Counted from the stretch's first letter, positions 1 through 6,122 are shown. The stretch is DNA of 7,512 nucleotides from Streptococcus marmotae (GCF_001623565.1 NZ_CP015198.1:1-7512), one strand, 5' to 3'. Notes: a model not told the origin generated them from the letters alone. Numbers and translations are program-made.

Positions 1-25
1 TGATATCGAATATGATATCATTTAG
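1..25 (+). CDS. rep: C-terminal tail of the Rep protein, start missing
   Basis: These bases encode the last seven residues (DIEYDII) and the TAG stop of the Rep initiator, identical to the end of the full gene at 3763-3787. The body of the gene is absent on the left only because the window was opened here; on the circle it is supplied by 6356-7512. The window cut falls inside a 9-bp inverted repeat. Confidence 0.9.
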
Positions 26-39
26 ATAGAAAGGGATTT

Positions 40-483
40 ATGAGTAAAGAAAAAACAAGTGCAGATTTATTGTTCGTGTTTTCAGAATCTCAGAAAAGAA
101 TAATCGTTGACAATGCAAAAGAATTAGATGTTTCTATCAACGAGTATATAAAAAGAAGAATGCTATCAGATGAGGTGGCGGAACGATATCAGATTGATAG
201 CAAGAATAATGCTGATAGAATTGCTTTTTTAGAAAGTGAAAATAAAAAATTATCTGTATGGCTCGAGCGTTCTGCTAAAGATTTAGATATGTTCAGTAGT
301 ACAATAAGTGGATTGAATGAAATAATTAATTCATTGGTTAAAGAAAAAGAGTATTTGATTGAAGAGCAAAAAGTTCTTCAATTGGAATTAGAGCATGAAA
401 GAATGCCATTTTGGAGAAGATTATTGGGCGTTAAAAAAGAAGTGAAAGCTTCTTTTTCGCCTTTTTTTATTATTTTTCTCTGA
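40..483 (+). CDS. Ribbon-helix-helix/coiled-coil protein, copy 1, distorted by extra bases
   Basis: This is the same gene as 3802-4203, but three extra bases (in the runs at 50-55, 66-68 and 79-82) shift the frame and then restore it, so residues 6-14 differ from copy 2. That stretch is the predicted DNA-contacting beta strand. A fourth extra A at 433-438 makes translation miss the normal TGA (443-445) and run on to 483, adding about 13 residues and reading through the terminator. The 147-residue product is therefore probably not real; the 133-residue version in copy 2 is. The start ATG at 40 follows an AAAGGG Shine-Dalgarno at about 30-35, 14 bases after the rep stop, so the gene would be cotranscribed with rep. 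Confidence 0.7.
   Translation: MSKEKTSADLLFVFSESQKRIIVDNAKELDVSINEYIKRRMLSDEVAERYQIDSKNNADRIAFLESENKKLSVWLERSAKDLDMFSSTISGLNEIINSLVKEKEYLIEEQKVLQLELEHERMPFWRRLLGVKKEVKASFSPFFIIFL
427..468 (+). terminator. Intrinsic terminator after the ribbon-helix-helix gene, copy 1
   Basis: This is an A-rich stem ending in GAAG, a TGAAAG loop and a CTTC-led T-rich arm, reinforced by GGCG/CGCC at the base and followed by seven T. In copy 1 one extra A lies in the left arm. The gene's normal stop codon is inside the loop. See the copy 2 entry at 4186-4226. Confidence 0.7.
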
Positions 484-488
484 TTTAG

Positions 489-517
489 TTGTTTTTTTAT
501 TTTTTTGTAGCTATATT
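489..517 (+). promoter_or_regulatory. Possible promoter for the 110-residue protein and ATPase genes, copy 1
   Basis: TTGTTT (489-494) and TATATT (512-517) are separated by 17 bases here, and by 16 in copy 2 where one T is absent. The region is very T-rich, so chance matches are easy. The position between a terminator and the next gene's ribosome binding site supports a promoter. Confidence 0.35.
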
Positions 518-550
518 AACTATATAAAAATAAAAAAAGGAGATACTCTC

Positions 551-888
551 ATGAAACTAAAATCATATCGCTTTAATCATGAATTATTTTTACAAGATAA
601 TTCTAAATTAGTTGTAAAAAATTTTAAAACTTGGCTTGATTTCGAAACTAAAAAAAGAGCTGGGCTTAGCATTTGAAGTTATTATTTTGAATGATGACTC
701 TGAGAATTATTTTGAGACTTTCAATGTAAAAATTCGGAATTGGACGCTTGAGAAAAAATAATTTAAAAAATTGGAGATTATATTCAAATTTTTTGATATC
801 GAAAAAGCTTCGATATTTGGTCAATATCAGAACGAAGTATCTTTTATTGCGAAAATCAAAAAAGTGGAGGTTTTCTGGACATGAATAA
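551..888 (+). pseudogene. 110-residue protein gene, copy 1, frameshifted
   Basis: This is the same locus as 4308-4640. The extra A in the run 650-656 sends translation into a TGA at 674-676 after 41 residues. Four further expansions (753-758, 765-770, 789-794 and 871-874) change the frame repeatedly. AAGGAG at 537-542 is the ribosome binding site. Because copy 2 is clean and all five changes are single-base homopolymer expansions, sequencing error is more likely than true decay. Confidence 0.8.
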
Positions 889-2180
889 TAAATTTTTATT
901 GAAACATCAACTATTAAATATTATATTTCTTAATTTGATATTATTGTTGCTATTTGTTTTGTCAATACTGAATCATAATTTTCAATTTTTGATATCTGTA
1001 ACGCTTGCGATTGTGAGCGTTACAGCATTTGTGAGTTTTTATTATTTAAAATATTTGTTGTATCGAGATTGTTTTAAAAATATTGAATTTAAAAAAATTT
1101 GGGAAGATTTTAAAATATATAAAAGTATCGAAAATTCTTTCATAGAGACAGAAATGATTGATGATAATAAAATTCCTTTATTCTTTAAAAAAGATGATGA
1201 ATTTTGTATTAAAATGTCTGCGAATTTTGTAAAAAGATTAGATAAATTTCAGTCGATATTAGATTCAAATTTGCCTCGTTTTTTCATTATTCAAGAGTTT
1301 AAAAAAGATGTTATAAATAAATATTATATTTTAAAAATTGTTGATTCTCGAACTACGGCAGGAAAAACATTTGATAATTTTCTTGATTTCGATCAGTCCA
1401 TAGGACTTTTAAGAAGCGGAGGATATCAAATGAAATTGGGAACTAATTATTTAGTTGATATGCAACAAACTCCTAACCTTATTATTTCAGGAAAAAGCGG
1501 TAGTGGTAAAACAAATTTGATTTATTCAGTCATACTTCAAATTTTATCAAAAACATCTAAAGAATCTCTTTATTTAGTCGATGTAAAACGTGAGTTGTCA
1601 AAATTCTCAAAGTTTTTAAATGTTGCATTTGAGTATGATGATGTTATTGCTTTCATTGATTGTCTTTTGAATGAAATAAAAGAACGTATGCGAATCATGA
1701 CTGAAAAAAAATGTTGATGATTGTTCTGAATTGTTTCATGCGAAATATTTGATTATCGATGAGTTTGCGAGTTTAGCATTATCTTGTTCTAAAAAAGAAC
1801 TTAGTGATTTGCAATCTAAATTGAATCAAATTGTTTTGCTCGGCCGAAAGACAGGAGTGTTTACTATTATATCCGCTCAGTATCACACTAATGAGAGTTC
1901 TCTTCCGTTTGGAGTTCGTGAATCTCTAACAATAAAAGTTTCACTTGGTTCAGCTAATCACTTAGCCCTGGCTGGGCTTGGTATTCCAGTGGACGAAAAT
2001 AATAAAGTTGAACGATTTTTTAAAAAGGGAGAGGGATTAATTTACGGTTTAGAGAATCAAGTTTTCAATTCCTATTTCTTTCAAAGCGATTTTTTAAATT
2101 TTGATGTTGTTGAAATAATAGAATATATTGTTTCAACTTCACAAAAATTGTTAAACAAAAACGAGAGCCCTTTCAACTGA
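881..2180 (+). pseudogene. FtsK/TcpA-like coupling ATPase, copy 1, split by one extra A
   Basis: This is the counterpart of 4633-5931. Translation from ATG 881 is identical to copy 2, including both membrane segments and the Walker A motif, until the A run at 1704-1711 (8 A against 7 in copy 2). It then reads ...TEKKC and stops at 1717. The rest of the protein, with the Walker B strand (YLIIDEF) and the C-terminal part, continues in another frame to the TGA at 2178-2180; an ORF from TTG 1731 to 2180 covers that fragment. The two pieces should not be called separate genes: neither half would be a working ATPase, and one base restores the 432-residue protein. Confidence 0.88.
996..1025. repeat. 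10-bp perfect inverted repeat inside the ATPase gene, copy 1
   Basis: CTGTAACGCT and its exact reverse complement AGCGTTACAG flank a 10-base spacer within the codons of the second membrane segment. The copy 2 equivalent is at 4748-4777. Confidence 0.6.
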
Positions 2181-2343
2181 ATGTTGGTAGAAGTGAGGCC
2201 CAGATGAATGATCAGATTTGCATTACGAGAATGGAGGCTTGCACGACTGGTAAGTAATGCAAATCTGATAATCTGGGTAGCCTTACGAATACCAACATGA
2301 TATGTTGGGAAAGTAGGCTCGGGTCTAAGGGCGGAAAGCCCTT
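2181..2343 (+). other. Structured non-coding block, candidate single-strand origin, copy 1
   Basis: Starting at the base after the ATPase stop, this block holds nested inverted repeats: ATGTTGGTA (2181-2189) with TACCAACAT (2290-2298); CCCAGAT (2199-2205) with ATCTGGG (2271-2277); a perfect 16-bp stem, ATCAGATTTGCATTAC (2211-2226) with its complement at 2254-2269; and a small hairpin AAGGGC/GCCCTT (2327-2343). CCAACAT (2292-2298) can pair instead with ATGTTGG at 2302-2308. It is richer in G+C than the genes around it. See the copy 2 entry for the interpretation. Confidence 0.55.
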
Positions 2344-2371
2344 GAAATTTTATAGTGTTTTAGGTTATAAT
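2342..2371 (+). promoter_or_regulatory. rep promoter, copy 1
   Basis: TTGAAA (2342-2347) and a perfect TATAAT (2366-2371) are separated by 18 bases, which predicts a start near 2378 and an untranslated leader of about 230 bases before the rep start at 2606. The -35 box overlaps the right arm of the small hairpin ending the structured block. The leader would begin at the hairpin 2377-2406 and would also contain the oriT-like hairpin. Confidence 0.65.
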
Positions 2372-2406
2372 AAAGAAAACCTAAAGAGTTGGCGCTCTTT
2401 AGGTTT
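2370..2406 (-). terminator. Terminator of the antisense RNA, copy 1
   Basis: The stem AAACCTAAAGAG/CTCTTTAGGTTT has a 6-base loop. Read on the minus strand it is followed by a T-rich stretch; on the plus strand it is followed by GGCGAATAG, so it should terminate leftward transcripts only. Confidence 0.6.
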
Positions 2407-2426
2407 GGCGAATAGTTTCTTATTTC
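2370..2426 (-). ncRNA. Antisense RNA to the rep leader, predicted, copy 1
   Basis: A minus-strand promoter (2434-2463) would start a transcript near 2426. The transcript runs through a 12-bp stem hairpin (2377-2406) and ends in a T-rich tract read leftward from 2376, giving an RNA of about 57 bases complementary to the first 50 or so bases of the rep mRNA. See the copy 2 entry. Confidence 0.55.
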
Positions 2427-2433
2427 AAAAACA

Positions 2434-2463
2434 AGTATACCATATTTGAGTTATTTCTGTAAA
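2434..2463 (-). promoter_or_regulatory. Antisense promoter facing rep, copy 1
   Basis: On the minus strand TTTACA (complement of 2458-2463) lies 18 bases from TATACT (complement of 2434-2439), with a TGG extension directly before the -10 box. Each box matches consensus at five of six bases. The -35 box overlaps a GTAAAT/ATTTAC inverted repeat (2459-2473) that could be a repressor site. Confidence 0.6.
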
Positions 2464-2497
2464 TATTATTTACGTTTTGACTCTAAATTTCTTTTGA

Positions 2498-2520
2498 CAC
2501 CCCGGTACTAATAGGGGGTG
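2498..2520 (+). other. oriT/double-strand-origin-like nick hairpin, copy 1
   Basis: CACCCC (2498-2503) pairs with GGGGTG (2515-2520) around an 11-base loop, GGTACTAATAG. The copy 2 equivalent at 6249-6271 carries the full discussion. Confidence 0.6.
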
Positions 2521-2605
2521 CGTAAAGAAAAAACAATATATTTAAGTGTATATTTTGCATATCTTGAACTTTCGCCTCTATTTTTATCATGGAGGTTTTT
2601 TATTT

Positions 2606-3787
2606 TTGAAGGATAAAAGAATAAATGTTTTGATTGATACTTATAGTGCAGTATCAATGTTTGATGAATTTTTTGATGTTTCTGATTCCAGACTTTTAGA
2701 CAAAGCGTTTGATGAGAAAATTAAACTTTTTATAGATGTCTTTGAATTAGATGTTTTAGGCGCGATAGTCCCTTGTAAGGCTGTCAATGGTTATACCAAG
2801 GCTGTTTGTTTTGAAGATAATCCAAATATTTCGATTCATGTTAGTCAAACTTCTTGGGAAATGCATTGTTTTATCTATTTTTCTGGTGCAGGATTGCGTA
2901 GATTGAAAGAGTTATATGAATTAAAGAAAGGTACTGAATTTCATTTTTATAGAACATTGTACTCAGCAGAAGAAGCTGGAATTAGACCTTCTCGTTGTGA
3001 TGTAGCTTGTGATTTGATTGATTGTAATGTTGATTTTAATGATTTATTTAATAGAATCCAAAATAATAGAGTGGCACGTTTCACAACAAACTCTAAGAGT
3101 AATGGTTTAAGAAGGATATCATATCCAGATAGAGGATACTCGATAGTTGGTACTGCAAATAAGATTGATACAATTTATTTTGGGAAACGTCCGAATACTT
3201 TGTTACGTTGTTATGATAAGTATGCTGAATTGGAAGATAAAAAGAAAACAACTGGTTTAGATACAAATGATATAAAGCGATTCGAGGGAGAGTTTCGTAA
3301 AAAAGATGCTGTTCATTTGCAGAAAATTTTTGTGGAGCAGACTCAAATTGATGATAGTATTAATGTTGCATATTCTTTTTTAGCTTCTGCACTCTTAAAT
3401 AAGTTTAAAATTAGTGAGTTAGATGAAAAGGGTAACAGAATAGGTTATTGTAAAGAATTTAAACTTATTGAAGAATTATTAGGTAGTAAAGATTTTTTAT
3501 TTGTGACTTATGAAAAAGTTGATTCTGAACTTTATAAGTCAGTATATTATATGCAAAAAAGCTATTTGTCTTTGTTCCAGAAAATTGGTTTGATTTATGG
3601 AGAAGAGGCTTTATACGATTTCTTTAAATTTATTCATGAACAAGCAGAAAGCAAAGTGATCACAAATGGTACAAGGTCTTTTGTAGAAAATAATAAGGAT
3701 TTACTGCTTGAAAATTTTGATAAAACTGGAATTTATCCTTGGAGAAGTAATGATAGCGATAATGATATCGAATATGATATCATTTAG
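2606..3787 (+). CDS. rep: Rep_trans-family replication initiator / MobT-type relaxase
   Basis: This 393-residue protein is predicted to nick one strand at the origin through a tyrosine and start rolling-circle replication; relatives include pT181-type Rep proteins and the Tn916/ICEBs1 relaxases (Orf20, NicK). Motifs seen are SGAGLR at 93-98, an RxDxxxD motif (R130, D132, D136), the block from Y191 to E208 with R201, Y203, D204, K205 and E208, and RFEGEFR at 225-231. Y191 is my best catalytic candidate; Y203 is the alternative. The start is TTG 2606, ten bases after GGAGG (2591-2595); residues after it match the usual family N-terminus. The open frame extends 20 codons further upstream here only because copy 1 has an extra T at 2596-2601. 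The gene crosses from copy 1 into copy 2 and is followed 14 bases later by the next gene, which it likely cotranscribes. Whether it also acts in transfer is inference. Confidence 0.9.
   Translation: MKDKRINVLIDTYSAVSMFDEFFDVSDSRLLDKAFDEKIKLFIDVFELDVLGAIVPCKAVNGYTKAVCFEDNPNISIHVSQTSWEMHCFIYFSGAGLRRLKELYELKKGTEFHFYRTLYSAEEAGIRPSRCDVACDLIDCNVDFNDLFNRIQNNRVARFTTNSKSNGLRRISYPDRGYSIVGTANKIDTIYFGKRPNTLLRCYDKYAELEDKKKTTGLDTNDIKRFEGEFRKKDAVHLQKIFVEQTQIDDSINVAYSFLASALLNKFKISELDEKGNRIGYCKEFKLIEELLGSKDFLFVTYEKVDSELYKSVYYMQKSYLSLFQKIGLIYGEEALYDFFKFIHEQAESKVITNGTRSFVENNKDLLLENFDKTGIYPWRSNDSDNDIEYDII
3761..3784. repeat. Inverted repeat at the 3' end of rep
   Basis: AATGATATC (3761-3769) and GATATCATT (3776-3784) form a perfect 9-bp stem with a 6-base loop over the last codons of rep. 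No T tract follows, so it is not an evident terminator. The window's own start point and the copy junction (3762/3763) fall within it. Confidence 0.6.
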
Positions 3788-3801
3788 ATAGAAAGGGATT
3801 T

Positions 3802-4203
3802 ATGAGTAAAGAAAAACAAGTGCAGATTATTGTTCGTGTTTCAGAATCTCAGAAAAGAATAATCGTTGACAATGCAAAAGAATTAGATGTTTCTATCAAC
3901 GAGTATATAAAAAGAAGAATGCTATCAGATGAGGTGGCGGAACGATATCAGATTGATAGCAAGAATAATGCTGATAGAATTGCTTTTTTAGAAAGTGAAA
4001 ATAAAAAATTATCTGTATGGCTCGAGCGTTCTGCTAAAGATTTAGATATGTTCAGTAGTACAATAAGTGGATTGAATGAAATAATTAATTCATTGGTTAA
4101 AGAAAAAGAGTATTTGATTGAAGAGCAAAAAGTTCTTCAATTGGAATTAGAGCATGAAAGAATGCCATTTTGGAGAAGATTATTGGGCGTTAAAAAGAAG
4201 TGA
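3802..4203 (+). CDS. Ribbon-helix-helix DNA-binding protein with coiled coil, likely relaxosome accessory or repressor
   Basis: This is a 133-residue protein. Residues 6-14 (QVQIIVRVS) look like the beta strand of a ribbon-helix-helix domain, followed by two helices over about 15-41 that contain the turn ELDVSINEYI. From about 53 to 118 it is charged and heptad-like with many Glu, Lys and Leu, suggesting a coiled coil for oligomerisation. The tail (FWRRLLGVKKK) is basic. Small proteins of this plan bind oriT beside a relaxase in mobilisable plasmids, or repress plasmid promoters; either role would fit its place 14 bases after rep. I do not recognise a specific family member. The AAAGGG Shine-Dalgarno (3792-3797) is only four bases from ATG 3802, a short spacing that may lower translation. 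The stop lies in the loop of a terminator. Confidence 0.8.
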   Translation: MSKEKQVQIIVRVSESQKRIIVDNAKELDVSINEYIKRRMLSDEVAERYQIDSKNNADRIAFLESENKKLSVWLERSAKDLDMFSSTISGLNEIINSLVKEKEYLIEEQKVLQLELEHERMPFWRRLLGVKKK

Positions 4204-4226
4204 AAGCTTCTTTTTCGCCTTTTTTT
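4186..4226 (+). terminator. Intrinsic terminator overlapping the stop codon
   Basis: GGCG (4186-4189) and AAAAAGAAG (4192-4200) pair with CTTCTTTTT (4207-4215) and CGCC (4216-4219). The loop is TGAAAG and the only irregularity is a two-base TT bulge. Seven T follow (4220-4226). The gene's TGA stop is the first three bases of the loop. It would end the rep operon and separate it from the ATPase operon. Confidence 0.75.
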
Positions 4227-4246
4227 ATTATTTTTCTCTGATTTAG

Positions 4247-4274
4247 TTGTTTTTTTATTTTTTGTAGCTATATT
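4247..4274 (+). promoter_or_regulatory. Possible promoter for the 110-residue protein and ATPase genes
   Basis: TTGTTT (4247-4252) is followed after 16 bases by TATATT (4269-4274). The surrounding bases are nearly all A and T, so this is a tentative assignment supported mainly by position: a terminator lies just upstream and AAGGAG with an ATG just downstream. Confidence 0.4.
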
Positions 4275-4307
4275 AACTATATAAAAATAAAAAAAGGAGA
4301 TACTCTC

Positions 4308-4640
4308 ATGAAACTAAAATCATATCGCTTTAATCATGAATTATTTTTACAAGATAATTCTAAATTAGTTGTAAAAAATTTTAAAACTTGGCTTGATTTC
4401 GAAACTAAAAAAGAGCTGGGCTTAGCATTTGAAGTTATTATTTTGAATGATGACTCTGAGAATTATTTTGAGACTTTCAATGTAAAAATTCGGAATTGGA
4501 CGCTTGAGAAAAATAATTTAAAAATTGGAGATTATATTCAAATTTTTGATATCGAAAAAGCTTCGATATTTGGTCAATATCAGAACGAAGTATCTTTTAT
4601 TGCGAAAATCAAAAAAGTGGAGGTTTCTGGACATGAATAA
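4308..4640 (+). CDS. Small protein of unknown function upstream of the coupling ATPase
   Basis: This 110-residue, mostly soluble protein has no signal peptide or membrane segment. Alternating hydrophobic stretches (LGLAFEVIIL at about 45-54, NYFETFNVKIRNW at about 59-71, IGDYIQIFDI near 80-89 and VSFIAKIKKVEV near 102-113 of the aligned pattern) suggest a beta-rich fold. The motif with GDYIQIFDI resembles a strand-turn of small OB-like folds, but I do not recognise the family. In Tn916 and ICEBs1 one or two small proteins (DUF961, including the helicase accessory HelP/YdcP) precede the coupling ATPase; this protein holds the same position, a positional analogy only. AAGGAG at 4294-4299 lies eight bases before ATG 4308. 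The last eight bases overlap the ATPase start, so the two are probably translationally coupled. Codon use matches its neighbours. Confidence 0.75.
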   Translation: MKLKSYRFNHELFLQDNSKLVVKNFKTWLDFETKKELGLAFEVIILNDDSENYFETFNVKIRNWTLEKNNLKIGDYIQIFDIEKASIFGQYQNEVSFIAKIKKVEVSGHE

Positions 4641-5931
4641 TAAATTTTTATTGAAACATCAACTATTAAATATTATATTTCTTAATTTGATATTATTGTT
4701 GCTATTTGTTTTGTCAATACTGAATCATAATTTTCAATTTTTGATATCTGTAACGCTTGCGATTGTGAGCGTTACAGCATTTGTGAGTTTTTATTATTTA
4801 AAATATTTGTTGTATCGAGATTGTTTTAAAAATATTGAATTTAAAAAAATTTGGGAAGATTTTAAAATATATAAAAGTATCGAAAATTCTTTCATAGAGA
4901 CAGAAATGATTGATGATAATAAAATTCCTTTATTCTTTAAAAAAGATGATGAATTTTGTATTAAAATGTCTGCGAATTTTGTAAAAAGATTAGATAAATT
5001 TCAGTCGATATTAGATTCAAATTTGCCTCGTTTTTTCATTATTCAAGAGTTTAAAAAAGATGTTATAAATAAATATTATATTTTAAAAATTGTTGATTCT
5101 CGAACTACGGCAGGAAAAACATTTGATAATTTTCTTGATTTCGATCAGTCCATAGGACTTTTAAGAAGCGGAGGATATCAAATGAAATTGGGAACTAATT
5201 ATTTAGTTGATATGCAACAAACTCCTAACCTTATTATTTCAGGAAAAAGCGGTAGTGGTAAAACAAATTTGATTTATTCAGTCATACTTCAAATTTTATC
5301 AAAAACATCTAAAGAATCTCTTTATTTAGTCGATGTAAAACGTGAGTTGTCAAAATTCTCAAAGTTTTTAAATGTTGCATTTGAGTATGATGATGTTATT
5401 GCTTTCATTGATTGTCTTTTGAATGAAATAAAAGAACGTATGCGAATCATGACTGAAAAAAATGTTGATGATTGTTCTGAATTGTTTCATGCGAAATATT
5501 TGATTATCGATGAGTTTGCGAGTTTAGCATTATCTTGTTCTAAAAAAGAACTTAGTGATTTGCAATCTAAATTGAATCAAATTGTTTTGCTCGGCCGAAA
5601 GACAGGAGTGTTTACTATTATATCCGCTCAGTATCACACTAATGAGAGTTCTCTTCCGTTTGGAGTTCGTGAATCTCTAACAATAAAAGTTTCACTTGGT
5701 TCAGCTAATCACTTAGCCCTGGCTGGGCTTGGTATTCCAGTGGACGAAAATAATAAAGTTGAACGATTTTTTAAAAAGGGAGAGGGATTAATTTACGGTT
5801 TAGAGAATCAAGTTTTCAATTCCTATTTCTTTCAAAGCGATTTTTTAAATTTTGATGTTGTTGAAATAATAGAATATATTGTTTCAACTTCACAAAAATT
5901 GTTAAACAAAAACGAGAGCCCTTTCAACTGA
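4633..5931 (+). CDS. Membrane-anchored FtsK/TcpA-type DNA-translocating ATPase, putative coupling protein
   Basis: This 432-residue protein belongs with FtsK/SpoIIIE-like ATPases of the TcpA/Orf21/ConQ type, which bring the relaxase-DNA complex to the mating channel at the membrane. Two hydrophobic segments lie at about 11-30 and 34-57, followed by a cytoplasmic region. Walker A is GKSGSGKT at 204-211; VDVKR at 233-237 is the FtsK-type motif after it; Walker B is YLIIDEF at 289-295 (D293, E294); GRKTGVFTIISAQ at 321-333 is the sensor-like strand typical of the family. It is shorter than chromosomal FtsK (no long linker, no gamma domain) and close to TcpA size. I chose ATG 4633 because GGAGG (4619-4623) precedes it by nine bases; the frame stays open back to 4525, but that extension overlaps the previous gene and lacks a binding site. 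No channel genes are present, so it must work with another element's apparatus if it acts in transfer. Confidence 0.88.
   Translation: MNNKFLLKHQLLNIIFLNLILLLLFVLSILNHNFQFLISVTLAIVSVTAFVSFYYLKYLLYRDCFKNIEFKKIWEDFKIYKSIENSFIETEMIDDNKIPLFFKKDDEFCIKMSANFVKRLDKFQSILDSNLPRFFIIQEFKKDVINKYYILKIVDSRTTAGKTFDNFLDFDQSIGLLRSGGYQMKLGTNYLVDMQQTPNLIISGKSGSGKTNLIYSVILQILSKTSKESLYLVDVKRELSKFSKFLNVAFEYDDVIAFIDCLLNEIKERMRIMTEKNVDDCSELFHAKYLIIDEFASLALSCSKKELSDLQSKLNQIVLLGRKTGVFTIISAQYHTNESSLPFGVRESLTIKVSLGSANHLALAGLGIPVDENNKVERFFKKGEGLIYGLENQVFNSYFFQSDFLNFDVVEIIEYIVSTSQKLLNKNESPFN
4748..4777. repeat. 10-bp perfect inverted repeat inside the ATPase gene
   Basis: CTGTAACGCT (4748-4757) and AGCGTTACAG (4768-4777) are exact reverse complements separated by ten bases, within the codons of the second membrane segment. 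It is one of few G+C-containing palindromes in the gene. It could be a protein-binding site, an mRNA hairpin slowing translation between membrane segments, or chance. Confidence 0.6.
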
Positions 5932-6094
5932 ATGTTGGTAGAAGTGAGGCCCAGATGAATGATCAGATTTGCATTACGAGAATGGAGGCTTGCACGACTG
6001 GTAAGTAATGCAAATCTGATAATCTGGGTAGCCTTACGAATACCAACATGATATGTTGGGAAAGTAGGCTCGGGTCTAAGGGCGGAAAGCCCTT
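5932..6094 (+). other. Structured non-coding block, candidate single-strand origin
   Basis: No gene is seen between 5932 and the rep leader. The block begins on the base after the ATPase stop and folds as nested stems: outer 5932-5940 with 6041-6049 (9 bp), middle 5950-5956 with 6022-6028 (7 bp), and inner 5962-5977 with 6005-6020 (16 bp, perfect) closed by a 27-base loop. A separate hairpin lies at 6078-6094. CCAACAT (6043-6049) can leave the outer stem and pair with ATGTTGG (6053-6059), giving two exclusive folds. Rolling-circle plasmids carry a structured, non-coding lagging-strand origin of about this size that is exposed late in displacement, typically on the 5' side of the nick site; this block is about 150 bases 5' of the nick-like hairpin. 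I cannot assign it to a known sso class. A structured RNA at the end of the ATPase mRNA is the alternative. Confidence 0.55.
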
Positions 6095-6122
6095 GAAATT
6101 TTATAGTGTTTTAGGTTATAAT
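6093..6122 (+). promoter_or_regulatory. rep promoter
   Basis: TTGAAA (6093-6098), 18 bases, then TATAAT (6117-6122). The predicted start is near 6129, giving a leader of about 227 bases up to the rep TTG at 6356. The -10 box coincides with the T-rich end of the opposing antisense terminator, so the two transcription units overlap almost exactly. Confidence 0.65.

Larger units (their letters stand above)
1..3762. repeat. Copy 1 of a tandemly repeated plasmid monomer
   Basis: This 3762-base unit is followed directly by a near-identical unit of 3750 bases. The base after 3762 restarts the sequence seen at base 1, and the window's last bases join base 1 in the same way. I could attribute the length difference entirely to 12 single-base expansions of A or T runs in copy 1: A at 50-55, T at 66-68, T at 79-82, A at 433-438, T at 500-506, A at 650-656, A at 753-758, A at 765-770, T at 789-794, T at 871-874, A at 1704-1711 and T at 2596-2601. 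I saw no substitutions while aligning by eye. The pattern looks like homopolymer sequencing error, so genes in copy 1 should be read through copy 2. Confidence 0.95.

Noticed and set aside
1731..2180. A separate 149-residue protein following a shorter ATPase
   Set aside because: It is the C-terminal part of the ATPase cut off by one extra A at 1704-1711; copy 2 reads through without interruption.
2546..2605. A 20-residue N-terminal extension of Rep from GTG 2546
   Set aside because: It exists only because copy 1 has an extra T at 2596-2601. In copy 2 the same GTG frame stops at TGA overlapping TTG 6356, and the family-like N-terminus begins at the TTG.
4525..4632. An in-frame extension of the ATPase by 36 residues upstream of ATG 4633
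   Set aside because: It overlaps the 110-residue gene almost entirely and has no ribosome binding site, while ATG 4633 has GGAGG nine bases upstream and is followed directly by typical membrane segments.
5932..6094. Self-cleaving ribozyme, riboswitch or tRNA-like element
   Set aside because: I looked for hammerhead and twister-type conserved cores and a tRNA cloverleaf and saw none; the stems alone do not identify a class.
6110..6117. TTTAGGTT upstream of the antisense terminator hairpin as an antiterminator arm (it can pair with AACCTAAA at 6129-6136)
   Set aside because: It lies upstream of the predicted rep transcription start and largely overlaps the -10 region, so it would be absent from rep mRNA. 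It could matter only in read-through transcripts from the ATPase gene.
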